DNA of 64,000 bases from JARBAU01 sp040414675 (GTDB lineage Archaea; Thermoproteota; Nitrososphaeria; Nitrososphaerales; Nitrososphaeraceae): assembly GCA_040414675.1 (NCBI GenBank), contig JBEDUN010000069.1, positions 62,001 through 126,000 of the forward strand, read 5' to 3'. This document shows, in pieces, positions 17,318-26,607 of this stretch; positions within the stretch are counted from its first letter, which is position 1; the number at the start of each line of letters is the position of its first letter. The notes under the pieces were generated by a model that had not been told where the DNA came from, searched no databases, and saw only the letters and a program-made list of their open reading frames with translations. Made by a program: the position numbers and the translations under genes.

Positions 17318-18303
17318 TCTGTCTTTTTCAAATCCAAATAGATCGGAGAGCCAGTATTACTTGACAGAAGGGCTGCCTCAGCTACTCGCGTAACATTCAC
17401 TGCGTCAGTGGCTGAAGCCAGCGGCGCACAATTTTCTCCGCTGATTGCAGATAAGAAGCTCCTCAATTCCAGGGTGAGAGGTTCCTGAATATGTGGCCTC
17501 CTAGGTATAAGAGTAGCATCCCCATGATCGATTTTGATCTCTTGAGTAATAAAATCTCCAGTGATTATACCTTCTGTACAAACTGCGCTAAACATTCTTA
17601 CTTTTTTTGGAGTAATCCAATTTGAAGCGATAATCGCAACCTTCTGATTTGCAAATCCCAACATTATAGTGGCAAAGTCTTCATATGAATGAAACTTTTT
17701 TCCGGCTCTGGCAAAAACCATAGTCGGAGTGGAGTTAAATAGAAACATTGCCGTATCTATGTCATGAACTGAAGTGTCATAGATTATACCTACATCCCGA
17801 ATGTGTGACGGCATTCTATTTTCTCGGTGAAACTCCATCATGATGAGGTCGCCGTACTGCTTTTTATCTATAATTTCCCGAAAATCTTGCACTGCTGGAT
17901 TAAATCGTTCGATATAACCCGATGTGAGGACAACGCCTCTCTTATGCGCAGCTGTGACCATCTCTTCGCACTCTATTGTTGAAAAGGACAAGGGTTTTTC
18001 GACAAAAATATTAATACCGCTTTCTATTACTTTTTTTGCAACAATAGAGTGTGTTTTTGTAGGTGTACACACTATGCAAGCATCCAAGGAACGTTCCTTC
18101 TGAAGTAGCTCTTCAATAGATATATAAGCATTGGTTTTATAAAGATCTGCTATTTTTTTTGTTCTCCCAGAATCTGCGTCACAAATTGCAGAAAGAACAC
18201 CCATATCATGCAGGACTCTTGCGTGATTTTTACCCCAACCTCCAACTCCTATTACAGCAATATGCAGGTCTCTACTCTTCTTTACCATACTGGAGTTAAC
18301 CAT
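17314..18303 (-). CDS. Gfo/Idh/MocA family NAD(P)-dependent oxidoreductase
   Basis: The 329-aa protein has an N-terminal dinucleotide-binding motif (AVIGVGGWGKNHARVL), followed by CTPTKTH and VEKPLSFS, which is the EKP motif with the catalytic Lys. The C-terminal alpha/beta domain contains YDTSVHDIDTAMFLF with the HDxD element. It resembles WbpB-type 3-dehydrogenases of UDP-GlcNAc-uronate, which fits the acetyltransferase gene downstream. Its first 22 bp overlap the end of ilvE, and its end overlaps the Trm112-like gene, indicating an operon. Substrate is inference. Confidence 0.87.
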   Translation of the reverse strand: MVNSSMVKKSRDLHIAVIGVGGWGKNHARVLHDMGVLSAICDADSGRTKKIADLYKTNAYISIEELLQKERSLDACIVCTPTKTHSIVAKKVIESGINIFVEKPLSFSTIECEEMVTAAHKRGVVLTSGYIERFNPAVQDFREIIDKKQYGDLIMMEFHRENRMPSHIRDVGIIYDTSVHDIDTAMFLFNSTPTMVFARAGKKFHSYEDFATIMLGFANQKVAIIASNWITPKKVRMFSAVCTEGIITGDFITQEIKIDHGDATLIPRRPHIQEPLTLELRSFLSAISGENCAPLASATDAVNVTRVAEAALLSSNTGSPIYLDLKKTD

Positions 18304-19199
18304 CTTGAGTATTCCTCAATTTGTCCTGTAACTATTTTTGAATAGGTTTCTCTAATTTGCTTAGTTATCGGCCCTTCTCTACCACTACATATTGAATGAT
18401 GATCGACACTCACAATGGCGGTAATTTCTGCTGCCGTACCAGTTAAGAAGAGCTCATCTGCAAAATATAATTCCGTCCTCGGTATTGGTCGTTCCACAAC
18501 TTCATATCCAAGCTTTTTTGCTATAGTAATAGCAGTATCTCGAGTAATACCTTCTAGTGCGGATGTCCCTATGTGGGGAGTGTAAACAACATTATTTCGT
18601 ATTAGAAAGATGTTTTCTCCTGCAGCCTCACTTACATTACCTTCTCTATCGAGTAGTATCGATTCGTCATAGCCATTATTTTTGCTCTCTTGGGTTGCTA
18701 GGATTGAATTGAGATAATTTCCTGCGGCCTTTGACATTGGAGGGGTCGATGTATCGTGAATTCTCCTCCAAGATGAAATGCAAGTGTTAATACCTTCAGA
18801 TTTGAAGTATTTGGCAAAAGGAAATACGATTATTGTGACATGAGTGGGCGAATTTTTAGTAATGTTGAGGTCAATCCCGTGTAGACCAACAAATGTTAAT
18901 GGCCTAATATAGCATGATTCCCTAACGTTACTCTTTCTAAGGAGATCCAACGTAGCATCACAAAGCTCGTCGATACTGTATTTCACTAGCAAGGAATAAA
19001 CACTTGCAGATCTATGTAATCGCTCCATGTGTTCTCTGAGCCTAAAGACATATAGATTATTCTGAGTGGAGTAGCCTCGAATTCCCTCAAATACTGCTGT
19101 ACCATAATGCAAAGCATGGGTAGTGACCGGGATCTTGGCTTCCTCCCATTTCAGACATTCTCCATCAAACCAAATAAGATCTGCTCCTTTAGTTTTCAT
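18282..19199 (-). CDS. ilvE: Branched-chain amino acid aminotransferase
   Basis: PLP class IV aminotransferase of 305 aa performing the last step of Val, Leu and Ile synthesis. It contains the N-terminal IWFDGECLKWEEAKIPVTTHALHYGTAVFEG (split here between start and substrate loop) and the Arg-containing substrate segment RLHRSASVY. The cofactor region SKAAGNYLNSILA contains the PLP lysine, and GNVSEAAGENIFLI follows. LTGTAAEI is also typical. It is the upstream gene of ilvE, Gfo/Idh, Trm112-like on the minus strand. The ATG at 19199 gives the expected length. Confidence 0.94.
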   Translation of the reverse strand: MKTKGADLIWFDGECLKWEEAKIPVTTHALHYGTAVFEGIRGYSTQNNLYVFRLREHMERLHRSASVYSLLVKYSIDELCDATLDLLRKSNVRESCYIRPLTFVGLHGIDLNITKNSPTHVTIIVFPFAKYFKSEGINTCISSWRRIHDTSTPPMSKAAGNYLNSILATQESKNNGYDESILLDREGNVSEAAGENIFLIRNNVVYTPHIGTSALEGITRDTAITIAKKLGYEVVERPIPRTELYFADELFLTGTAAEITAIVSVDHHSICSGREGPITKQIRETYSKIVTGQIEEYSRWLTPVW

Positions 19200-19239
19200 T
19201 TAGAGCAAATTCGATTTGTGCGCTATAAATATCTTCTAA

Positions 19240-19884
19240 CTAAGAGTATAACCCGTCTCTCGGAAATTTCATACCCATAATCTTAATAGTTTGGTCATGG
19301 GAATTTGCAAACTGCTCAACTATCATCCAATTATCCTTAATTATATTGGCAACTTCAGATGGCACCATTCGTTCCCAATTGTTCCCAATTTTGAACCTTT
19401 TTGACTTGTTAGTTGATACTTCAAGATAAAGAGACTCCTTGACAGTCGATGCTGAGATGTCAAGTCTCTTGGCTTGTATGGGATGCATTAAATATAATCT
19501 CAACATAACTCGCTCAATTGCATCGCCAGTATAGGAAAAGAAGCGCCTTTCTTTGACATTTTCAAGGATCTTCTTTCTTAGAGACCAGGAATATGGGGAG
19601 ATCAATGGGGGAAAATATTTTAGGAATGGTGATTCGAACGAATAGCTAGGCAATACAACTACATTCGTATCATGAAAAATCGAGTCTATCATGGCTTTCC
19701 TAATCCGATATGGAAAGGGAAAACTTCTTGTAGTGATCTCCATACCCCGTTTTAAGAAGATTACAGGTAGAACATATACATTATGATACTTGCTAAGTGA
19801 TGAAATAATTTGTTCGTGGGCAGTTGTTAGTGGGTTTAAGTGTGCAAGTAGAATAATTGCAGATTCTTTCATCAGATTTAGCAA
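19240..19884 (-). CDS. Nucleotidylyltransferase-like protein, divergent
   Basis: A 214-aa protein whose N-terminus (IILLAHLNPLTTAHEQII, about residues 10-27) has the arrangement of the cytidylyl/adenylyltransferase (T/H)xxH signature, with His in the second position and Thr-Ala before it. A C-terminal SASTVKESLYL resembles the ISSTxxR region of NMN and pantetheine-phosphate adenylyltransferases, though the Arg is Glu here. Substrate unknown and possibly not catalytic. It lies between ilvE and Alba on the same strand. Confidence 0.55.
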   Translation of the reverse strand: MLNLMKESAIILLAHLNPLTTAHEQIISSLSKYHNVYVLPVIFLKRGMEITTRSFPFPYRIRKAMIDSIFHDTNVVVLPSYSFESPFLKYFPPLISPYSWSLRKKILENVKERRFFSYTGDAIERVMLRLYLMHPIQAKRLDISASTVKESLYLEVSTNKSKRFKIGNNWERMVPSEVANIIKDNWMIVEQFANSHDQTIKIMGMKFPRDGLYS

Positions 19885-19923
19885 AAATTAGGGTAATAGA
19901 AACAAAAAGTGCCGAAATGACGA

Positions 19924-20274
19924 TTATGAGCTTCTCTTTATTTCAATTTCTATGGTAGAGACGTTTCTAGTTCTGCCATCCTCTGACTGAACCGTCTCGG
20001 AGCCAATTCTTACTTCGCCAACTTTGTAACCTGCATTCTCCATTCTCTTCAAGATTATTTGGGAGACGTCCACTGCACGTCCTATGCTTAGGCCACGCGC
20101 TTTTATCGTTACACACGGTTGATTGGCCAATTGAATTAAAGTAGACGTAACATATGCCATCAAAGGTTTCTTACCAATGTATATTGCATCACGTGGGGCA
20201 TCTCTAAAGAACTGTTGGTTTTGTTGTGGTTGTGGTTGTTGTGATTGTGGTTGTTGTGATTGTGGTTCCGACAT
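19924..20274 (-). CDS. albA: Alba chromatin protein with a Gln/Pro-rich tail
   Basis: DNA/RNA-binding Alba-domain protein. From the ATG at 20274 the product is 116 aa: a low-complexity SQQPQ-type tail (about residues 3-22) followed by a complete Alba domain. IYIGKKPLMAYV holds the DNA-contacting lysines, ARGLSIGRAVDVSQIILKRM the conserved helix, and NVSTIEIEI the last strand. A longer in-frame start at 20376 exists, but the TATA box at 20297-20305 sits 27 nt before 20274, which favours the shorter form. The tail is encoded by short CAACAACCACAAT-like repeats. Confidence 0.92.
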   Translation of the reverse strand: MSEPQSQQPQSQQPQPQQNQQFFRDAPRDAIYIGKKPLMAYVTSTLIQLANQPCVTIKARGLSIGRAVDVSQIILKRMENAGYKVGEVRIGSETVQSEDGRTRNVSTIEIEIKRSS

Positions 20275-20296
20275 ATGGGTTGTAAACACTTTAGGA

Positions 20297-20305
20297 TATT
20301 TAAAT
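20297..20305 (-). promoter_or_regulatory. TATA box of the alba gene
   Basis: ATTTAAATA on the minus strand is centred about 27 nt before the ATG at 20274. It decides the start codon: translation from 20376 would require a transcript beginning far upstream. Confidence 0.55.
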
Positions 20306-20475
20306 CTAGAAGATCTCATTCTTACTTTAGCGTCAGAACAATTGCCCACACGAGATATTTTGCCAACATACAACACTTCAGTTGTAAAATAGTAAGGTTA
20401 GATAATGACAATCATTAACACATGGAAAATAGAGCATCAATAAATAACACTATTGAATACCGTAAAGGCATTGAG

Positions 20476-20549
20476 TGGGACCGGCCGGATTTGAACCAGC
20501 GATCTCCAGCGCCCGAGGCTGGCATCATACCAAGCTAGACAACGGCCCC
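20476..20549 (-). tRNA. tRNA-Pro(CGG)
   Basis: A 74-nt intron-less tRNA on the minus strand: acceptor GGGGCCG/CGGTCCC with one G-U, anticodon stem CCAGC/GCTGG with loop CU-CGG-GC, T stem GCTGG/CCGGC and loop TTCAAAT, discriminator A. CCA is not encoded. TTTATAATAC at 20573-20582 lies about 24-33 nt upstream as a promoter. Confidence 0.95.
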
Positions 20550-20582
20550 ATTGTGCAAAAATATTCTGACCTGTATTATAAA

Positions 20583-21019
20583 CTGAGAACCTCAATGGTT
20601 TTGATTTACTTATTAAAAGTCGATCCCAAAATATACTCTTGCTTATCTAACCTCTCACGTGTCGACGGGAAAGTAATGCGATTAATGTCGATGGCAAATC
20701 AAGGTAGGATGCGGAGCTCAACCAAATTCAAACCATATAGCATTACCTCCTTTGCGACTATCTTAAAGAACTCTTTTTTGCATTAGAGAACAGATCATGT
20801 GTGTTTCGATATGAATTTGATTGATGGCGTGTTAATATCGAAAAGTCATCTATAATATTCTTATTCTTGACCACGAGTTTGAATATTCAACACATACACT
20901 GGTGCATCACTTTGAGTCTTTGATTCTTGTAAAAAATGAAATGTCACATTCAATTCCTACTCCAAGTTGGATCAGATTTTTGACTCTAATCCATCCTTGG
21001 GCTAGACAGAAGATTTAAT
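20583..21019. other. Intergenic region without a recognised gene
   Basis: About 440 bp between tRNA-Pro and the Bax1-type gene. Both strands show only short frames without a motif. No repeat or stable hairpin was noticed. Confidence 0.45.
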
Positions 21020-22891
21020 TCAAGCGTTTCTCTTTATAGAAGCGCGGCTGCTGTCAATTCCATGCCATATTATTTCGAATCCGAGATTTGAAATCACCTC
21101 TAATATGCACGATTCAGGAATACCGTTAGATTTCAATATGTCATTTGCTTCGTTTAAGTAATCTATACTTTTGACAAGACCTTTCAATTTTTCCAACTTT
21201 GAATCGGAAATCAGATATTTGTCGATTAGGACGTAATTATTGATACGTCTGCTATTCTCAGCTTGGGATTGTAGCACTTTCAATAGTATCTCCAAAGGAA
21301 TATTCGACTTGTGAGCTATCTCAGTAATAGAAATAACCTCCTCAAGATTATTATCCAACCAATCAAGGATTTTATTTAGGATATCTTTGAATCCGTTCTC
21401 TACCAAATTTTTAGTGTTTTCTTCGTCTATTGATTTAAGATATTCTAATACAGGCTTAAGTGGTACTTTTTGATTATTATATAATATCACTCGCTTATTC
21501 GATAGAGTTGAAATCAAGGAATGCCATGCATCGGTTTCAATTGAGCTAGATGTGACTGACGCATAAACGCCTTCATCGATGGCAATTAAGAGATCTATCA
21601 TATTCCTCTGATTATCGTTTGCAGAATTTACAATGGATTCGAGCTTCTGTACCTTTCTAAATAAATATTCCTTAGTCCAAAATCCTACTACTTCCAAATA
21701 TACTCGTCGATCATATTTCTCAAAAAGAAAATCAGGTATCATGGCTTTACCATTTGGTAGTATTAGAGGATCAGGCTCCCTGGTCAGCTTCCAATCATGA
21801 ATAGATTGTACAAATCTTGCAGCGAAATTCATCTCTAAATTACTGTCGAAATAGTCGTTGCCTAATGTATGTGCATATGTAGACTTCATAAAGGAGACAG
21901 ATGGCTCTGCTAACTTATATGAGGATGAATCAGACATTTCGAATTCATAAATTTTCTTGTTCGAAGTAAAAGTTTTCCTCACTATCCAGGCTTTTAATGA
22001 CCAGCTAGGCAAGGAAATTATAATTGGAATCAATTTAGCAATTGCTGTGCCGTATTTATCAGTAAGTTTGAATAAACTAAGTGGTCCATCAATTGAGCAG
22101 ACAATAGAATCCTTATACCCAGATTTCACTGAACCATCGTCATATAGCGCTGGTCGGAAGACGTCTACATTGTCACCTTCCACAGATGGATGAGATCGGT
22201 ACTCTAAAGTATACATTAATCCAAGCCTCTTCACAGCTCTTAGAGCATGCTTCCAGTTTGTGCCGCCGGTCAATGAAAACTCAATCTTTATGCAATTGAA
22301 CATGAGGGTTTGTATAAGAGACAGATTATACCACGCAATCAAACTCTCAGCAGCAATCGGTTCAAACTGTTTAAGTATCAGGTTTTCTTCCAAATCACTC
22401 CACATCAGGATTGAAATATCGCCAAGAGATATTCCAGTTTTGGCTGCTACCATTTTGAAGATTTCTGTTCTATCAATATTAGTAAGTGAACACCCTCTTT
22501 CGGAAGATAGTTCATACAACATCTTTCGAATTTCTGACGGGCCAACCTTTTTATTATTAAATACTGCCGGTTTAATGAGTTTGCCTAAATTCTTTGATTG
22601 GCTAAATTCGTTCAATAAATTTATATCGCCGTAGGTACATCTCCGCTCTAACAAGGCATACAAGCCTCTAACCAGCTTATAATCATCGTAAGCCGACTCT
22701 AGTAGCGATATTTTTTTAATGAATTCACCTTTCTTCTCCTTAACTAATAGGCATTGGTTAAGATCGCTTATTATCTTGTTGGCTAAATGCAAGTATAAAT
22801 TATAATTGGAGTTCGAAAAGTCACAAAACAAAGGCATTATATTTTTACCTTTATTCGTAATTTTAAACCGTAAAAGTTGGTGTGGTAACAT
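21020..22891 (-). CDS. bax1: Bax1-type (DUF790) nuclease
   Basis: A 623-aa protein of the DUF790 family. Crenarchaeal Bax1 is a structure-specific nuclease that partners XPB helicase in DNA repair. A PD-(D/E)xK-like site is visible: IPDFLFEKYDRRVYLEVVGFW (Asp at about 387, Glu at about 401) with Lys in LFRKVQKLE a few residues later. The N-terminal part (LVRGLYALLERRC) and the SLTGGTNWKHALR block are typical. It is longer than well-known Bax1 proteins because of about 190 extra residues after the nuclease core, partly helical. No XPB gene is adjacent; the 1.3 kb upstream lacks any helicase motif. Confidence 0.85.
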   Translation of the reverse strand: MLPHQLLRFKITNKGKNIMPLFCDFSNSNYNLYLHLANKIISDLNQCLLVKEKKGEFIKKISLLESAYDDYKLVRGLYALLERRCTYGDINLLNEFSQSKNLGKLIKPAVFNNKKVGPSEIRKMLYELSSERGCSLTNIDRTEIFKMVAAKTGISLGDISILMWSDLEENLILKQFEPIAAESLIAWYNLSLIQTLMFNCIKIEFSLTGGTNWKHALRAVKRLGLMYTLEYRSHPSVEGDNVDVFRPALYDDGSVKSGYKDSIVCSIDGPLSLFKLTDKYGTAIAKLIPIIISLPSWSLKAWIVRKTFTSNKKIYEFEMSDSSSYKLAEPSVSFMKSTYAHTLGNDYFDSNLEMNFAARFVQSIHDWKLTREPDPLILPNGKAMIPDFLFEKYDRRVYLEVVGFWTKEYLFRKVQKLESIVNSANDNQRNMIDLLIAIDEGVYASVTSSSIETDAWHSLISTLSNKRVILYNNQKVPLKPVLEYLKSIDEENTKNLVENGFKDILNKILDWLDNNLEEVISITEIAHKSNIPLEILLKVLQSQAENSRRINNYVLIDKYLISDSKLEKLKGLVKSIDYLNEANDILKSNGIPESCILEVISNLGFEIIWHGIDSSRASIKRNA

Positions 22892-23228
22892 CTATCACTA
22901 TCTCTGTCTCCCGGAAAATTCATAAAATAACCCAAAAAATTCGTTTATAACAGGACTCGGAATCGTGAGAATTATTACAAAAAATTCAGCAAAATCATTG
23001 AAACACACGGTTAAGCTACAAAAGGACTTTTGCACATTAACGGTATTTAATTCATACATTGATTTTTCATATAATCGGTTCAATCTGTTTCAGACCGCTA
23101 TCTGGGACTAATTGACAGTCAAGGGTAACTACACTGACATCATTTATCTTAACCAGACAGACTGTACAATATTGAGCCACTCATCTAGATACGTGTTTGT
23201 TTCCAAATAAGCTGTGTGCAATACGTTG

Positions 23229-23447
23229 CTAGTTTATCCAACGATCCGAAAATTTGAAATTCTTTGTGGTCCGCATTGATATTCGATTAGTTTTCTCAGA
23301 ATAAGATGTATCTATGTGTTCATTATTATCATGCTTATTATCGTCGCATTGGAAATCCAATTGTTCTAATGTGCGAAGAAGTTTACATATCGATCTAGAT
23401 TGGATCATGGATACAAGTATTCTTGTAACAAAGGGCTCATCCTGCAT
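23229..23447 (-). CDS. Possible small hypothetical protein
   Basis: A 72-aa frame starting MQDEPFVTRILVSMIQSRS, with an acidic/His-rich middle (DDNKHDNNEH). The main support is a TTAAATA box about 25-32 nt upstream of this ATG, the spacing of a leaderless archaeal gene. A TTG 15 nt upstream is another possible start. There is no recognisable domain, and the surrounding DNA is gene-poor. Confidence 0.3.
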   Translation of the reverse strand: MQDEPFVTRILVSMIQSRSICKLLRTLEQLDFQCDDNKHDNNEHIDTSYSEKTNRISMRTTKNFKFSDRWIN

Positions 23448-23462
23448 GACGCTACTATTCAA

Positions 23463-24432
23463 TAGTAAATCTATTTAAGGATTATGTTATTTACTATATA
23501 AAATATTTATTTAAATCTTTGTACAGATGAGTTTTATGTGTGATTATATAATAATTAGTGTAGTATATGCAGTAACATATACATATATTACTAACAAATA
23601 TTACTAACAATTGCTAACAATCTTCATAGTCTCTTTTTGAGTTTAGCAACAGATTCGTTCTGTTTTGACGCGTCGAAATTGTAAAGTTGACGGTTTTTCA
23701 AGTATGGACGATCCGACCTGGAGGTATGCTAATTAATAATTGCTGACAACCAACCTATCAATCATTGCATAGAACAGATAAATTCTGTAAAATAATTGAT
23801 TGAGCAGAGAGAGACATTGCTCATTCAAAAATAACTAGACTATAGAAAATTGGAGGCCAATCACATAGTTTTTGGCGATCGTTTGTATATGATAGTCAAA
23901 AATGATTCGAGAAAAATTAGGATATTACAAATCTAACGAATTCGAATCCTTGTTAATACCTGTGATGGTAGTTAGAATAACCTCCATCAAAAGCTTCGTT
24001 GCTCACCAAAGATGCTATTACCAGCAAGGATATTTCAATTAATAGTACGTCAATACGAATGATGAATGATGTCTGTTTTGTTAGTATAATTGAACTAGAA
24101 CATATTCATATAAAGTACTAATAGAAATTTCAAAAGATTATACATATGATACATTCAGGCATTTTATTATTTAGCAGTAAACTGGTAAAACTTTAATGTT
24201 ACTATAAAGGTTATCAAGATTTTCCAAATAGATATCTTTAAAAATGTGATCCGATTCTGTTGGATATATTAGGCATTTAATCAATTGTGTTCAATAGTTT
24301 ATTGCCCAAGTCCGTGATCTATTTTTGGAGTTAGCACATATATAACATTTCTTGTCTTGCAAATAAAATTAGGTCCAATTTGGATGATATGATTGAAGAG
24401 TAGGCAAATGTTGGCTCATGGATCGATTAAGT
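23463..24432. other. AT-rich gene-poor region
   Basis: Nearly 1 kb without a supported gene. It holds a short degenerate repeat, ATTACTAACAA, at 23587-23597 and 23600-23610, with a related TTGCTAACAA after it. The rest is AT-rich with only short frames on both strands. It may be the remains of a lost gene, but nothing recognisable survives. Confidence 0.5.
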
Positions 24433-25434
24433 TCATCTGGTTCCCAACCTTTCGTGCATGAGGTTCCTGAACTTAGATCCATTAACATGAGATGCAATTA
24501 ATGTATTTCCTTTACTATTCCTCCTAAATAGTGACACGCCACGTTCTTTTCCTTCGACAGTTAAGACATCCACATCTCCTTTGATAAATCTAAATGCCGA
24601 TGGATCTTCAAACATATATAGTGCTAGCACATCGTGCACATGTATAATTCTATTTTGTTTAAGTTTAAATTCTAGTAAGGCCGACAAGAAATTTACGGAT
24701 TCTGACATGTTGATAGGCAGATTGCTGGTTGTAAAAATTTTATTAACGAAATTCTTGTTTAACGAACACGTGAAATTCTGAGTAACATTAAGGCCGATTA
24801 ACTTCAGAATGAAGCAATTTTTGAAATTTAGAACAATCTTGGCTGCTTCGGGATCAAAGTAAAAATTAAATTCTGCTGGTCCCGGGGAGTCATCGATTAA
24901 ATTGTTGGTCACCATATGATATGATCCGCCCATTATGGAGATTTCTTTGATTCTATGCAAAAGATGATCTCCTTTTTTTATCAAATTGGCGATATTCGTT
25001 AGAGGACCGGTAGCTACTATCGAAATATCATTGTCGGGGTATTTTCGTGTAATATATTCAAGGAAATCAGAATAATAGTTTGTTCTCTTGATTTCATTAG
25101 GGGTAATTCTATTCCAAAGTTTATGCATATTTTCATAGTTCAGAATTATCGGACCTAAACCTCTGACTCCATGGATTGCTCTTCTCTCTTTTCTTATGAT
25201 ATATGGGAATGGATGGATATTCAACGACATATCCGAACCTTTGAATACTGGAATATCTAATCGCCTCTCAATCTCAAGCACCCTCACAACATTAGCCGTG
25301 CCAATATAAGTATCGACATTGCCTTTTACGGTGCTAATACCAACAACTTGAATATCTTGTGATCTTAGAGCAACTATAATAGCAAGCATATCATCGATAC
25401 CTGAATCAACATCTAAAACGACTTTCCGTTCCAA
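24433..25434 (-). CDS. Inosine-uridine-preferring nucleoside hydrolase family protein
   Basis: A 333-aa protein that would cleave the N-glycosidic bond of ribonucleosides for purine/pyrimidine salvage. The calcium-binding N-terminal motif VVLDVDSGIDDMLAI is the family's DxDxGxDD signature. VGISTVKGNV, IVATGPLTNIANLI, ISIMGGSY, and EFNFYFDPEAAKIVL with the substrate-contacting Asn are present, as is VHDVLALYM near the end. It is alone in its neighbourhood. Nucleoside preference is not readable. Confidence 0.92.
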   Translation of the reverse strand: MERKVVLDVDSGIDDMLAIIVALRSQDIQVVGISTVKGNVDTYIGTANVVRVLEIERRLDIPVFKGSDMSLNIHPFPYIIRKERRAIHGVRGLGPIILNYENMHKLWNRITPNEIKRTNYYSDFLEYITRKYPDNDISIVATGPLTNIANLIKKGDHLLHRIKEISIMGGSYHMVTNNLIDDSPGPAEFNFYFDPEAAKIVLNFKNCFILKLIGLNVTQNFTCSLNKNFVNKIFTTSNLPINMSESVNFLSALLEFKLKQNRIIHVHDVLALYMFEDPSAFRFIKGDVDVLTVEGKERGVSLFRRNSKGNTLIASHVNGSKFRNLMHERLGTR

Positions 25435-25716
25435 AACTTTAATCCATAAAACATGGCCAGATTAAATAATATATTTCGCATAATTCTACTTTAAGACAGT
25501 ACAAAGTATTAATTGCATACATTGCGAAAATGTAAACATGGAAGAGGTTTGTTAGTTATGCAGATTTTGATTTTCAAAAGAGGGTAATTCCCGCTTTAAA
25601 TGCGAATCTACCAATTTTGACTCTTATGATTCTTCATGTCCTTGATATGGTTCTCCATTAATTATTAGTTAAGTTCCCTGCCTAGAACATAAAGGATTGG
25701 ATCACTTTATCTTCAA

Positions 25717-26376
25717 CTATTTCTTGTCCTTAGGATAAACATACTTTTCACCCTTAGATTCGTTGTCAGTAGGACCATGGTAGTCGTCCGGATATGCTTC
25801 ATTTACCAATTGGCTTACTGATTCGCCTGTTGGCAACGGAGCATTTCTATCTATTTCATATTTGAATATTTCCGGATAATCAATGTCTAAAATGACATTT
25901 CTCCCAACTGCGATTATATGTGACTTCGGGATATCATATCTATAGCCACGGTCTCCAAAGACAACAATCTTATCGTTTGTCTCCTTCATGATATAACCCA
26001 CATGATCTTCGTTATTTGCTCTCACTCCCTTGTTAAACAAAGATCTAGGATACTCTTTTTCGTAAGTACCAAGATCAATCCTTCCTGATGCAGAAGTCCA
26101 AGGGTCAGTACGACTAGAAGGTAGCGGATTTTCTCGATCCACCTTGTACTTTTCGACTATGTCATTGAAATTTTGTCCTACTAGAACATTAGCACCGGTT
26201 TGCTGTATTTCAGAGACCGGAATATCGTACCTTTCAGATTTTCCACCAAACACAATAATTTTATCAGGGGTTTCTCTCACAACGTGTCCTATATCAGGCG
26301 AATCAAGAGCCTTTACACCTTTGTTGAAATACTTACCAGAAGTCAATAGTTTTTCAAAAGATTCATATCGCTTCAA
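25717..26376 (-). CDS. Tandem-repeat protein with two PRC-barrel/DUF2171-like units
   Basis: A 219-aa protein made of two homologous units of about 70 residues. Each contains FNKGV(K/R)A, then a GH/GY(V/I), (K)I(I/V)VFG, (E)RYDIP or YRYDIP, and ends VDRENPLP or IDRNAPLP. The strand-rich layout with a V(G)xV and (K)IIVFG core resembles PRC-barrel or DUF2171 domains, which often bind partners. The hydrophilic, charged C-terminal tail ends YPKDKK. No membrane segment or catalytic motif. The gene is monocistronic. Confidence 0.7.
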   Translation of the reverse strand: MKRYESFEKLLTSGKYFNKGVKALDSPDIGHVVRETPDKIIVFGGKSERYDIPVSEIQQTGANVLVGQNFNDIVEKYKVDRENPLPSSRTDPWTSASGRIDLGTYEKEYPRSLFNKGVRANNEDHVGYIMKETNDKIVVFGDRGYRYDIPKSHIIAVGRNVILDIDYPEIFKYEIDRNAPLPTGESVSQLVNEAYPDDYHGPTDNESKGEKYVYPKDKK

Positions 26377-26607
26377 TTATTTAATGATTTATTTGTATCA
26401 TTAAATTAGTTAACTCAGTTGAGGAAATTTCAAAGCTAAATTTTGAAACTATAATAGGTGTTACGATACTAAATAATTTAGATTTGGGTAAAATATGAAA
26501 TCGTCTGTTGCTATTGTTTAGAAAGTAATTAACTGTTCAAATAATGGTATTGGTCTAAACATATTCATATATATGATATCTTCTAATACAAGACTGTAAG
26601 GAATAGA

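Noticed and set aside
24057..24085. C/D-box guide RNA
   Set aside because: A C-box-like ATGATGA is present, but no D box (CTGA) follows at suitable distance.
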